Of a stretch of DNA of 64,000 nucleotides, positions 1 to 7,561 are shown in pieces. Numbering within the stretch: position 1 is the stretch's first letter; each line of letters opens with the position of its first letter. The translations under genes were made by a program, and so were the position numbers. The DNA is taken from NCBI GenBank assembly GCA_965366625.1, contig CBDUGP010000004.1:124001-188000 (forward strand), written 5' to 3'. Below the pieces are notes generated by a model. That model saw nothing but the letters and a program-made list of their open reading frames with translations, searched no databases and had not been told where the DNA came from. Source of the stretch: JAUIJL01 sp965366625. GTDB lineage: Bacteria > Acidobacteriota > Thermoanaerobaculia > Multivoradales > J023.

Positions 1-223
1 CGAGGACGGAAGCGAGCGTGTCTGAGCGATACAGCCGAAACTTCGTTCTAAGTTCCTACTCTTCAGCAATTTGTGACGGCACATCAGCGGTGGCGCGAGT
101 TCGGAGCGACGCCCGCAGGCCACCCAGCCGACCCACGCGAGCCCGTTTCAAGAGGAATCTAGGCCAGGGCCCGGTGTGATGAGCCCGTCACAATCTTGCC
201 TCATCTAGGCCCCAGATCTTCGG

Positions 224-229
224 TACGAT
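224..229 (+). promoter_or_regulatory. Putative -10 box (TACGAT) of a leaderless alr transcript
   Basis: The hexamer TACGAT ends 6 nt before the ATG at 236, and no purine-rich Shine-Dalgarno sequence lies between them. A TAnnnT box 6-9 nt before a start without an SD recurs at five other genes here. A convincing -35 is not visible: TTGCCT at 196-201 is 22 bp away. If transcription starts at the ATG the mRNA would be leaderless. This is inference from spacing. Confidence 0.35.
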
Positions 230-235
230 GGGCGC

Positions 236-1465
236 ATGCGAGGGACTCAAACCGATCCGGCGTCGACCGCTGCTGACCTACTGCCAGGCGCAAAGATGGA
301 GACCCGACTTCTGAACTCGTGGATTGAGCTGTCGGAGTCTGCCCACCGAGGGAATTTGGCCTTCCTTCGGCGCTGTGTGGGGCAAGAGGTGGAGCTGTCG
401 GCGGTGGTGAAGTCGAACGCTTACGGCCATGGGCTCGAACTCATGGCCGCATCGGCGATTCAGGCGGGAGCTGATTCGTTTTGCGTCCATGCCTTGGACG
501 AAGCCTTGACCCTGCGCCGAGCCGGATTTACCCAAGACATCTTGGTCATGGGCCACGTGCCGCTGGCTCGATTGGGTGAGGCGGTGGAGTTTGACCTTCG
601 GCTGGTGGTTTTTAATCCGGAGACCGTGGATCGATTGGGCCGAGAGACAGCCGATCAGAGTCGTTCGGTGCGGGTGCACCTCAAGGTTGAGACCGGCACC
701 CACCGGCAAGGTGTGGAGGGAGCCGAACTCGAAGGGCTGCTCGACCGGCTCCGGCCCCTGCCGCAGGTTGAACTCGAGGGGGTCTACACCCACTTCGCCA
801 ACATTGAAGATACGACCGACCACCAATACGCCAGGAAGCAGATGGATCGATTCCAGGTGGCTTTGGCCATGGTGGAGCGAGCCGGCTTTTCGCCGACCAA
901 ACGTCACGCGGCATGCTCGGCTGCGACGGTGTTATTTCCCGAGACCCATTTTGATCTGGTTCGGGTTGGGATCAGCCAATACGGATTCTGGTCTTCGAAG
1001 GAAACCTTGTTGTCCCATGAGCATTCGGCCGCCGGTCGTGACGACAAGGTATCGACGAAAAGTTTGACACCGGTTTTGACTTGGAAGACAAGGGTCAGCC
1101 AAGTCAAATCGATCGAAGCGGGTGCTGCGGTGGGTTATGGTTGCTCGTTCGTCACCACCCGGCCGAGTCGAATCGCAATTCTGCCGATCGGTTATTCAGA
1201 CGGTTACGACCGCAGCCTTTCGAATGCCGCCCACGTTTTGATTCGTGGACGCCGTGCTCGGGTCTGTGGCCGTATTTGCATGAATCTGACCATGGTCGAC
1301 GTGACCGACATCCCCGGTGTGGAGCTGGAGGATGAGGTGGTCTTGATCGGCCGACAAGGCGACGCCGAAATCACCGCCGACTATCTGGCGGATTTGGCGG
1401 GCACGATTCACTACGAGATGGTGACCCGCTTGGCGCCCCATCTACCCCGGCTGAGGGTCGACTGA
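236..1465 (+). CDS. alr: Alanine racemase (PLP-dependent)
   Basis: This enzyme interconverts L- and D-alanine in the cytoplasm and supplies D-Ala for peptidoglycan. The N-terminal TIM barrel carries the PLP lysine K59 in the motif AVVKSNAYGHG. The C-terminal beta domain has the second catalytic base Y301 in GYGCSF, followed by GYSDGYDR. The usual CMD motif reads ICMNL, a small deviation in a conserved loop. At 409 residues it is slightly longer than typical Alr (about 360-390), so a start at the internal ATG at 296 (METRLLNSWIEL) is possible. The ATG at 236 is preceded by a -10-like TACGAT rather than an SD and could begin a leaderless message. The gene stands alone, and the next gene is convergent. 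Family assignment is secure; the exact start is not. Confidence 0.95.
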   Translation: MRGTQTDPASTAADLLPGAKMETRLLNSWIELSESAHRGNLAFLRRCVGQEVELSAVVKSNAYGHGLELMAASAIQAGADSFCVHALDEALTLRRAGFTQDILVMGHVPLARLGEAVEFDLRLVVFNPETVDRLGRETADQSRSVRVHLKVETGTHRQGVEGAELEGLLDRLRPLPQVELEGVYTHFANIEDTTDHQYARKQMDRFQVALAMVERAGFSPTKRHAACSAATVLFPETHFDLVRVGISQYGFWSSKETLLSHEHSAAGRDDKVSTKSLTPVLTWKTRVSQVKSIEAGAAVGYGCSFVTTRPSRIAILPIGYSDGYDRSLSNAAHVLIRGRRARVCGRICMNLTMVDVTDIPGVELEDEVVLIGRQGDAEITADYLADLAGTIHYEMVTRLAPHLPRLRVD

Positions 1466-1502
1466 TTGAGTCTCGACTGAGTGATCCTCGACTGAGTGTA
1501 GC
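1458..1502. repeat. Three-copy 15-bp tandem repeat at the end of alr
   Basis: Three consecutive 15-bp units (TCGACTGATTGAGTC, TCGACTGAGTGATCC, TCGACTGAGTGTAGC) begin inside the last codons of alr and run past its stop. Similar period-14/15 triplications occur at 6608, 27641 and 39613. Confidence 0.75.
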
Positions 1503-1538
1503 GCCGTGGACCGGCGCTCCCCTTAGACGGATTGCAAC

Positions 1539-2009
1539 TTAGATGGATTGCAACGTGGTGCGGGCTTTCGACACCAGCTCCCCTCGGCACGAAACCTCGG
1601 CGAGGGGGGGCTCCTTAGCCAGGAACGACTCCAAGATGGAACGGGCGCCATCCGGATCGCCGGAGTGGTGCAGGGCCAGCGCTTGCCAAAGAAACGTGTC
1701 TTCGGTGCCGCCTGCGCCGAGGCTCATCGCCTTTTCGAAGCATAGGTTGGCGTCTTCAAAGCGTTGTAGGAAGAGAAAGCACTCGCCACGGAATCGCCAC
1801 GACCAGGCCTCACGGGGCTGCTGAGAAACCAGGCGTTCGCTGGATTCCAACGCTTCACCGAACCGGCCGTTGAGAAAGGCCTCCGAAGCTGATTGAGTTT
1901 CTTGGGACAAGGCGGGCGGATCAAGAGGAGAGAAAGAGCGGGAATCACCTAACATATGGGTAGGACCTCCAGGACGTCCAAGATACTTGAGCACAGGTGA
2001 GATGCTCAT
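1539..2009 (-). CDS. Small TPR-like protein
   Basis: This is a 156-residue soluble protein with no signal peptide. Residues from about 38 onward form two or three degenerate tetratricopeptide-like helix pairs (AFLNGRFGEALESSERLVSQ, RFRGECFLFLQRFEDANLCF, ALALHHSGDPDGARSILESF with 34-37 residue spacing). TPRs mediate protein-protein contacts; no catalytic motif is present. Two starts compete. The ATG at 2009 is preceded by a TAATAT box and a perfect palindrome. The ATG at 1955 (MLGDSRSF) has a GGAGG Shine-Dalgarno sequence 10 nt upstream. Either keeps the repeat region. It lies between convergent alr and the sigma-54 activator gene, about 115 bp from the latter, and may be expressed separately. 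The partner is unknown. Confidence 0.7.
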   Translation of the reverse strand: MSISPVLKYLGRPGGPTHMLGDSRSFSPLDPPALSQETQSASEAFLNGRFGEALESSERLVSQQPREAWSWRFRGECFLFLQRFEDANLCFEKAMSLGAGGTEDTFLWQALALHHSGDPDGARSILESFLAKEPPLAEVSCRGELVSKARTTLQSI

Positions 2010-2014
2010 TCGAT

Positions 2015-2027
2015 GGTAAATATTACC
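2015..2027. promoter_or_regulatory. Palindrome upstream of the small TPR gene
   Basis: GGTAAATATTACC is a perfect 13-bp palindrome (5-bp arms, 3-bp centre) placed 6-18 nt upstream of the ATG at 2009. It overlaps the A+T-rich box that would serve as -10 on the minus strand. Position and symmetry suggest an operator, but no regulator can be named. Confidence 0.35.
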
Positions 2028-2125
2028 GTATCAACCTTACGGGTGCCATTAAAGCAAAATAGCCTTCCTCCCGCTCCTAGGGCGCGAAGAAACGCCGTCA
2101 GAAGTGAGAGCTGGATTGAACCGGG

Positions 2126-3466
2126 CTAGGTCGCGATTCCGTAGGACTTGATCTTGCTGGTCAGGGTTTTGACGTCGATTCCCAACAATCTGGCGGCGGG
2201 GGCTTTCTTGCCTTCGGTGTATCGCAAGGCGGTTTGAATGTGTAACCGCTCGATTTCTTTTAGGGGTAGTGGAGTTTCCGAATCCAGGAGTTCGAGCTTG
2301 CTCTTGGGCCGTAGGGCCGGGGGCAGGTCCATGGCTCGGATTTCGTTGCCCGGGGCGAGCAGAGTCAAACCCTCGACGGTATTGGCGAGTTCGCGCACGT
2401 TGCCCGGCCAGGCGTAGTGGGTCAACAGTTGAGAGGCTTCCGGTGAAATCTGCTTCCTACTCCGACCGGGAAGCCTGAACCGATCGAGAAAGTGCTCGAT
2501 CAGAGTCGGAATGTCGTCTTGCCGGTCCCTTAGGGGCGGCATCCTGAGGTGGATGACGTTTAGACGGAAGAGTAGATCCTCGCGAAAATTTCCTGCTTTG
2601 ACTTCCTTTTGCAGGTCCTTATTCGACGCCGCGATGATCCTGACACTCACTTTGATCGGTCGATTGCCGCCCACCCGCCGAAGTTCGCCATCGTCCAAGA
2701 CCTGCAGTAGCTTGGCTTGCATCGAAGAGGTCATGTCGCCCACCTCGTCGAGAAAGAGGGTGCCGTTGTCGGCGATTTCGAACAGCCCTTGTTTGGTGGT
2801 GATGGCGCCGGTGAAGGAACCCTTCTCGTGCCCGAAGAGTTCGCTTTCCAGCAATTGGTCCTGGAAGGCAGAGCAGTTGATGGCGACGAATCTCTGCTCG
2901 GCCCGTGGCGAGAGGTCGTGGATTCGGCGGGCCACCAAGGTTTTGCCCGTGCCGGTCTCGCCGTGGATCAAGACCGAGGCCTGACCGGCAGCGACCCGCT
3001 CTACGATATCCAACACATTGCACATGGCTTCGCTGTCACCCAAGATGGGTGCTTGCCCGACCGCGCCGACCCGGGGCGATTTGTAACGGCCCGACTTAAC
3101 TTCTTTGGCGATCTGCGCCAACTGGGCGCTCTGCATGGGTTTGGTGAGAAAGGGGTTCTCTTCCTCGGACCCAGAGCTGTCGTCCACATACGGATCGTTG
3201 ATCGTCTCGCTTTCGATCAGCAGGAGGTCGGAGCCGTCTTCGCCTTCCCGCTGGCGTCTGCGGGTTTCGACCCGGCCGACCCCAGGAACGTCGAAATCGA
3301 GCTGGCTGACGTCGAAGGGTTGTTGGGCGAGTAAGTCTTGGGCTTGGTCGCCGGTGCCGACCGCCAAGACCATGGGACCCTGCTCGGGAAGCAGACGCTC
3401 CAGCAGAATCTTGATCGGGCGGTCGCGATTCGTCAGCAGAACTCTAATGGATTTGGTTTCGGCCAT
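2126..3466 (-). CDS. Sigma-54-dependent activator with degenerate receiver domain
   Basis: This 446-residue NtrC-type enhancer-binding protein uses an AAA+ ATPase to remodel sigma-54 RNA polymerase. The central domain has Walker A GETGTGKT, a GSFTGA loop for sigma-54 contact (usual form GAFTGA), Walker B TLFLDEVGD and a later arginine-rich sensor region. The C terminus is a Fis-type helix-turn-helix (APAARLLGIDVKTLTSKI). The N-terminal ~125 residues resemble a receiver but are abnormal. The acidic pocket that normally reads DD is replaced (LLTNRD), a Ser/Asp/Glu-rich insertion occupies the middle, and only a possible phospho-Asp (QLDFDVPG) and the TKP lysine remain. It may therefore respond to something other than canonical phosphorylation. 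It is divergent from the receiver-kinase gene at 3782. The ATPase and DNA-binding parts are certain. Confidence 0.93.
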   Translation of the reverse strand: MAETKSIRVLLTNRDRPIKILLERLLPEQGPMVLAVGTGDQAQDLLAQQPFDVSQLDFDVPGVGRVETRRRQREGEDGSDLLLIESETINDPYVDDSSGSEEENPFLTKPMQSAQLAQIAKEVKSGRYKSPRVGAVGQAPILGDSEAMCNVLDIVERVAAGQASVLIHGETGTGKTLVARRIHDLSPRAEQRFVAINCSAFQDQLLESELFGHEKGSFTGAITTKQGLFEIADNGTLFLDEVGDMTSSMQAKLLQVLDDGELRRVGGNRPIKVSVRIIAASNKDLQKEVKAGNFREDLLFRLNVIHLRMPPLRDRQDDIPTLIEHFLDRFRLPGRSRKQISPEASQLLTHYAWPGNVRELANTVEGLTLLAPGNEIRAMDLPPALRPKSKLELLDSETPLPLKEIERLHIQTALRYTEGKKAPAARLLGIDVKTLTSKIKSYGIAT

Positions 3467-3781
3467 ATCAGCGGGGGGTCGTTAAAGGCTCTGGTTCCGG
3501 CTCCGAGCAGAGCCTTGACGAATAGCGAAGATTGTAGGCTCGTGCGGGAATGTTACACGCATTTGCACGGCGTGGGTGATTGCCGTCTGTGGGTTCGGTC
3601 GAATGTGGGAATGGGCTAAGATACAAAAGTTGTAATTCAGGAAGCCTTGCTTCCGTTGAAGGATGGGCGGTGGAGAGAGATTCTTCTGTTCCGCTCCCGG
3701 ACGGCGCGGGCCGAGAGCCCAAGGCGACGGCTGGTATTCCGTTTAATGCTCCGAGTCAGAGTCCCCTAGAGATGATTCGAC
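3467..3781. promoter_or_regulatory. Divergent intergenic region between sigma-54 activator and receiver-kinase
   Basis: No credible ORF is seen in this 315-bp stretch. It contains a dyad with 8-bp arms (AGGCTCTG at 3486-3493, CAGAGCCT at 3508-3515) and a hairpin GGAAGC-CTT-GCTTCC at 3640-3654. A -10-like TAAGAT at 3617-3622 (+) has no good -35. It presumably holds promoters for both flanking genes. A search for TGGC-N7-TTGC found no properly spaced sigma-54 site. Confidence 0.4.
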
Positions 3782-5065
3782 GTGTCTAAAGTTCTCGTCA
3801 TTGACGATGACCAGATCGTGTTGGGCGTGGTGCAGGAGATCCTGCTCGCGGCCGGTCACCAGGTCTGGGTAACCAGCGATCCATCAGAGGTCTGCGAGCT
3901 GGCTTTCAAAGCGCGACCCGAGGCCATCGTCCTCGACGTCATGATGCCCAAGGCTTCCGGTTATGAAGTCATGGAAATGCTGCGCATGGACCCTCGGGTC
4001 GAGGACGTGCCGGTGCTTTTTCTTTCCGGGCTGGGGGAGGCCTCCGACCGGGTCAAAGGATTGCGGTCCGGGGCCGACGACTATTTGGTCAAACCCTTCG
4101 AGCCGGCAGAACTCGTTTTGCGTATCGAGCGGCTGGTCAATTGGCATTTGGCCAGCGGAGAGTGGGCCCCGGCCCCAGGGGTGCGGGACAAGCTCAAGAA
4201 AGCAGAGGGTCAGCGGTTCGGACGTTATCGTGTGATCGAGAAAATCGGCCAAGGCCATATGGGCACGGTTTTCAAAGGCCACGATCCACGTCTCCAGCGC
4301 CAAGTAGCTCTCAAAACCATCCGATTGGACTCCACCTCGACCGATAGTCGGCGCCGGGAGTTGTTGGAGCTTTTGCGTCACGAAGCGGTGACCATCGCCA
4401 AGCTCAGTCACCCGAATGTCGTGGCGGTTTACGATATGGGCGAAACCAAAGACTCCGCTTACGTGGCCATGGAGTTGGTGGACGGTGTAAGCCTGTCGGA
4501 CTATCTGGCGATCAAAGGGCCGATGAAGCCGAGAAAGATCATTCCTTTGGCGGTGGGAATCGCCAGGGGGTTGGCCTTGACCCATGCCCGCCAAGTGATT
4601 CACCGCGATATGAAACCGGGCAATGTGCTGTTGGGCCGCGACGGCGCGATCAAAGTTTCCGATTTCGGATTGGCGTCCGTAGTCTCTTCACTCTTTGAAG
4701 ACTCCACCGAGCTTTCCGGCACCCCAGGATATGTTCCACCCGAAGTGTTGAACCAACGCGCTTACACGGAAAAGGGGGACCTATTCGGCCTCGGCGCGGT
4801 GCTCTACGAAAGCATAGCGGGTCGCCATCCATTGGCCGGGGAGACCCTGCGGGACACAATTCTCAATACCCTGCACGGTCGAATCCAACCCTTGGGCGAG
4901 CGGATGCCCGACCTGCCCAAGGATTTGGACCAGCTGATCGGCGACCTGTTGGCGATCGATCCCGATCGACGGCCCACCGCCCCTCAGGTGGTTGCCCGTT
5001 TAGAAGAAATGATCGCCCGTGAGGGCTTGCGCTGGGATCCTTCGGATCTTCCCCAAGCGGAATGA
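3782..5065 (+). CDS. Response-regulator receiver / Ser-Thr protein kinase fusion
   Basis: This 427-residue cytoplasmic protein joins a two-component receiver to a Hanks-type kinase. The receiver (about 1-125) is canonical: IDDD acidic pocket, phospho-Asp D52 in VLDVMMP and Lys in LVKPF. The kinase (about 150-415) is complete: glycine loop GQGHMGTVF, ATP lysine K178, HRDMKPGN at 274-281 and DFG at 294-296. No transmembrane segment is present, so the input would arrive by phosphotransfer to D52 from a histidine kinase and the output would be Ser/Thr phosphorylation. The GTG start has a weak upstream AGAG. The ABC permease gene begins 25 bp after its stop, so the three genes 3782-7417 are probably one transcript. 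Domain calls are secure; targets are unknown. Confidence 0.93.
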   Translation: MSKVLVIDDDQIVLGVVQEILLAAGHQVWVTSDPSEVCELAFKARPEAIVLDVMMPKASGYEVMEMLRMDPRVEDVPVLFLSGLGEASDRVKGLRSGADDYLVKPFEPAELVLRIERLVNWHLASGEWAPAPGVRDKLKKAEGQRFGRYRVIEKIGQGHMGTVFKGHDPRLQRQVALKTIRLDSTSTDSRRRELLELLRHEAVTIAKLSHPNVVAVYDMGETKDSAYVAMELVDGVSLSDYLAIKGPMKPRKIIPLAVGIARGLALTHARQVIHRDMKPGNVLLGRDGAIKVSDFGLASVVSSLFEDSTELSGTPGYVPPEVLNQRAYTEKGDLFGLGAVLYESIAGRHPLAGETLRDTILNTLHGRIQPLGERMPDLPKDLDQLIGDLLAIDPDRRPTAPQVVARLEEMIAREGLRWDPSDLPQAE

Positions 5066-5090
5066 TGCGTCTTCCCCAATAGGATTCCCG

Positions 5091-6602
5091 ATGCGATTGG
5101 TACTGAAGATTTGCCTCGCCCGCGGGCGGCTGTTCCGGCGGTTCCTGTCCGAGCACGCGTTCGTGTTGTTCATTCTGGGGCCGATGGTGGTCGGCGCGGT
5201 GGCTTGGGTGGCCGAGCGTTATTTGAATCTCTTACGTCAGCCCCTTCTACAGCTCCTGGACCCCGGCAGCGCTTTTCCCGATCGAGCTTCGACGGTTTTG
5301 GGCCTAGTGGTCGCGGCGTTGTTGTGGCCATCTTCCCTGAGGGAGGTCTTCGGTCGAGGCGGGCGCGGCCAAGACTTGTTGGATGTCCTGCCGATCTCCG
5401 AAGGTCGGAGGTTTTTGGCCGCCGCCTGGGTATCGATCGCCCGGGTCTTGGGTTTGGCGTTGGTTTTCGTCGCCGGTCTTTGGGCTTTGGAGCAAGAGCC
5501 GGCTTTCTTTGAATTGAATGGGATGCTGCCCGCGCGATTGGCGGTCCTAGGTTTGGCTTTCGCCGCAGTCGCCATGCTCGATTTGCTCTTGGTGGTGGTT
5601 TTAGTGCCTTTGGGTTTGGCCTCCACCGGGCGCTTGCTCGGGCTCGCCGGGGCCGCGACCTTCATTCTGATCGCCCCTTTTCCGTCGGCGCTGTGGCTGC
5701 TGTCGCCCTTTTCCCTGGTCGGCAGACCCTTGGCGGCCGCGGGGGCCGCTGCCCTTGGGTCGAACGCGGCGTTTTTGGCCACCCACCCGACGTCTCCGAG
5801 CTGGATGGCCCTGCTCGTCTTTGCGTTGCTCTCGGCCACGGTCGCCGGGTGGATTTTTGTCGTGCGACGTCGAGGTGATCTCGAAAAGGCCCAAAGCTTG
5901 GATTTGCCCGCCAAACGCAGCGGTCTGCCCGGTCAAAGGCTGCTTCAAGGGCTCATGGACCGGCTGCCGCCTTCCACGGTGGCGCAGCTGAAGCGGGACC
6001 TTTTGATGATCTTGCGTCGTTTCTCACCCGCAGTTCCCCTGGCCTTGGGACTGACGTTGTTGTCGGACTTGATGCTGATCTTGGTGGCCTTCGACCCAAA
6101 CCTACCGGCCCTGTGGATCCACCGCGCCATGGTGTCGGCAGCCTTTGTCGGCGCGCTGGCGATGGTTTCCATGGTGCCTTTTTTGTTGAAGGATCAGCTG
6201 CCGGTGTTTTGGCTCGAAAAGTCCAGCGGTGTCGCCCTAGACCACGTCTGGCAGACCAAGTGGATTCTCTCCGCCTTGGTGGTCCTGCCCCAGGTTTTGG
6301 TGACCGGGCTGTTGATCCTTTGGCTCAGTCCCGGGGAATCCTGGGATCGGATGATCTCGGTATTGCAAATGATCGCTACCGCAGGAATTGCCGCGACCTT
6401 GGTCGGCACGACGGTTTTCGAAATCGCGGAGCAACCGATCCTTGGATTGTTGTTCAGTGCCTTCGTGTCCTCGGCTGTGGCGTCATTGATGATTTTCTAT
6501 CCCCAGGCGTGGTGGCTGTGGTTGGCCTTCTTCGGCTATTTGGTCTCCCTGGTTTCAGATCGCGCGGCCCGCAGGGTCCGTTACACCGAGGTTGAGCTAT
6601 GA
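5091..6602 (+). CDS. ABC transporter permease (multi-spanning)
   Basis: This is a 503-residue hydrophobic membrane protein with roughly ten predicted membrane segments, for example FVLFILGPMVVGAVAWV, ILVAFDPNL and FLVTGLLILWLS regions. It is assigned as the membrane partner of the ATPase encoded directly behind it, with which it shares an ATGA stop/start overlap at 6599-6602. It does not show a clear named permease signature, so this rests largely on context. The reading frame is open from 5019 but overlaps the kinase gene. The ATG at 5091 (MRLVLKICLARG) follows the kinase stop by 25 bp and has an AGGATT element upstream, so it is preferred. The substrate is unknown. Confidence 0.8.
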   Translation: MRLVLKICLARGRLFRRFLSEHAFVLFILGPMVVGAVAWVAERYLNLLRQPLLQLLDPGSAFPDRASTVLGLVVAALLWPSSLREVFGRGGRGQDLLDVLPISEGRRFLAAAWVSIARVLGLALVFVAGLWALEQEPAFFELNGMLPARLAVLGLAFAAVAMLDLLLVVVLVPLGLASTGRLLGLAGAATFILIAPFPSALWLLSPFSLVGRPLAAAGAAALGSNAAFLATHPTSPSWMALLVFALLSATVAGWIFVVRRRGDLEKAQSLDLPAKRSGLPGQRLLQGLMDRLPPSTVAQLKRDLLMILRRFSPAVPLALGLTLLSDLMLILVAFDPNLPALWIHRAMVSAAFVGALAMVSMVPFLLKDQLPVFWLEKSSGVALDHVWQTKWILSALVVLPQVLVTGLLILWLSPGESWDRMISVLQMIATAGIAATLVGTTVFEIAEQPILGLLFSAFVSSAVASLMIFYPQAWWLWLAFFGYLVSLVSDRAARRVRYTEVEL

Positions 6603-7417
6603 CAGATTCCCCTGCTTCCACGTTCCCTGCTTCCACGTTCTCTGATTCCACGCCACCGATGCTGCAAATCGAAGGTGCGCGCAAGAGCTACGGTGAGCTG
6701 AAAGCAGTCGATGGCGTGTCGTTGACCGTGCCGAGCGGCATTTTCGGATTGTTGGGGGCCAATGGGGCCGGCAAATCGACCTTGCTCAAAGCGATTCTGG
6801 ATCTGGTTCGTCTGGACGAGGGAAAGATTTTCGTCGACGGTTTGGATGCCCGGCGAGAAGGGGTCGAGGCTCGGCGACGTATTGGATATTTGCCCGAGGA
6901 GCTGCGGCTCTATGATCGGCTGACCGGCGAGGAACTTTTGGATCTGGTGTCCGGCCTCAAGTCGGACGGTCGTCGCACTCGCCGACAGGATCTCGAAGAG
7001 CATCGGATGTGGATGGACTTCTTCGAACTGTGGCCGAAGCGACATTTGCTGATCTCCGAGTACTCCCTGGGCATGCGCAAGAAAATCGGCCTAGCGACGG
7101 CGCTTTTGGGTTCACCCCCCTTGGTGCTCCTGGACGAGCCCTTGAATGGCTTGGATGCCGAGAGCATGCGCCGCTTGCGGTTGAAGATCGAGGAAATGGC
7201 CGCCTCGGGCACGACCTTCGTTATTTCATCCCACGTGATGTCTTTTGTGGAGCGAGTCTGCCGTTCCATGGCGGTTCTGCGTCGCGGCAAGATTGTGGCC
7301 CAAGGAACGGCCGATGAGCTGCGCCAGGTGACGAATTTGCCGTCCGAGCCGTTCGAGGACGTCTTCCTCGCCCTGGCGGTCGACGATCGAGCGACCCCTG
7401 AGCCGAGCCCGATCTGA
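6599..7417 (+). CDS. ABC transporter ATP-binding protein
   Basis: This 272-residue ATPase powers the adjacent permease. It has Walker A GANGAGKS, the ABC signature region EYSLGMRKK, Walker B LVLLDEP followed by the D-loop LNGLD, and the switch histidine in SSHVMSF. Its organisation resembles the CcmA/NatA subfamily of ABC-2 type exporters. The first ~20 residues are a low-complexity Ser/Thr/Pro stretch encoded by a three-copy 15-bp repeat, and the conserved domain starts at about residue 22 (LQIEGARKSYG). Its start overlaps the permease stop (ATGA), which implies translational coupling. The transported molecule cannot be deduced. Confidence 0.93.
   Translation: MTDSPASTFPASTFSDSTPPMLQIEGARKSYGELKAVDGVSLTVPSGIFGLLGANGAGKSTLLKAILDLVRLDEGKIFVDGLDARREGVEARRRIGYLPEELRLYDRLTGEELLDLVSGLKSDGRRTRRQDLEEHRMWMDFFELWPKRHLLISEYSLGMRKKIGLATALLGSPPLVLLDEPLNGLDAESMRRLRLKIEEMAASGTTFVISSHVMSFVERVCRSMAVLRRGKIVAQGTADELRQVTNLPSEPFEDVFLALAVDDRATPEPSPI
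6608..6652. repeat. Three-copy 15-bp tandem repeat inside the ABC ATPase 5' end
   Basis: Units TCCCCTGCTTCCACG, TTCCCTGCTTCCACG and TTCTCTGATTCCACG are consecutive. Being in frame, they encode the repeated PASTF/PASTF/SDST tail before the conserved ATPase domain. Confidence 0.75.
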
Positions 7418-7546
7418 TCGCCGATGTGGTGTAGGTCGGTCGGGATCGGTCGCGGATCGGCCGAAGACGGTTGCGGATCCCGACCCGATGTTTCGAATAG
7501 GTCAAAACCAGGCGTCAGTCGGTCGTCTCAAGGTGCCAAAGACCGA

Positions 7547-7552
7547 TAAACT
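7547..7552 (+). promoter_or_regulatory. Putative -10 box (TAAACT) of the hybrid kinase gene
   Basis: TAAACT ends 9 nt before the GTG start at 7562, and no SD-like sequence lies in between. This fits the TAnnnT-before-start pattern seen at several genes here. No -35 was identified. Confidence 0.25.
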
Positions 7553-7561
7553 GGCGGTCCT

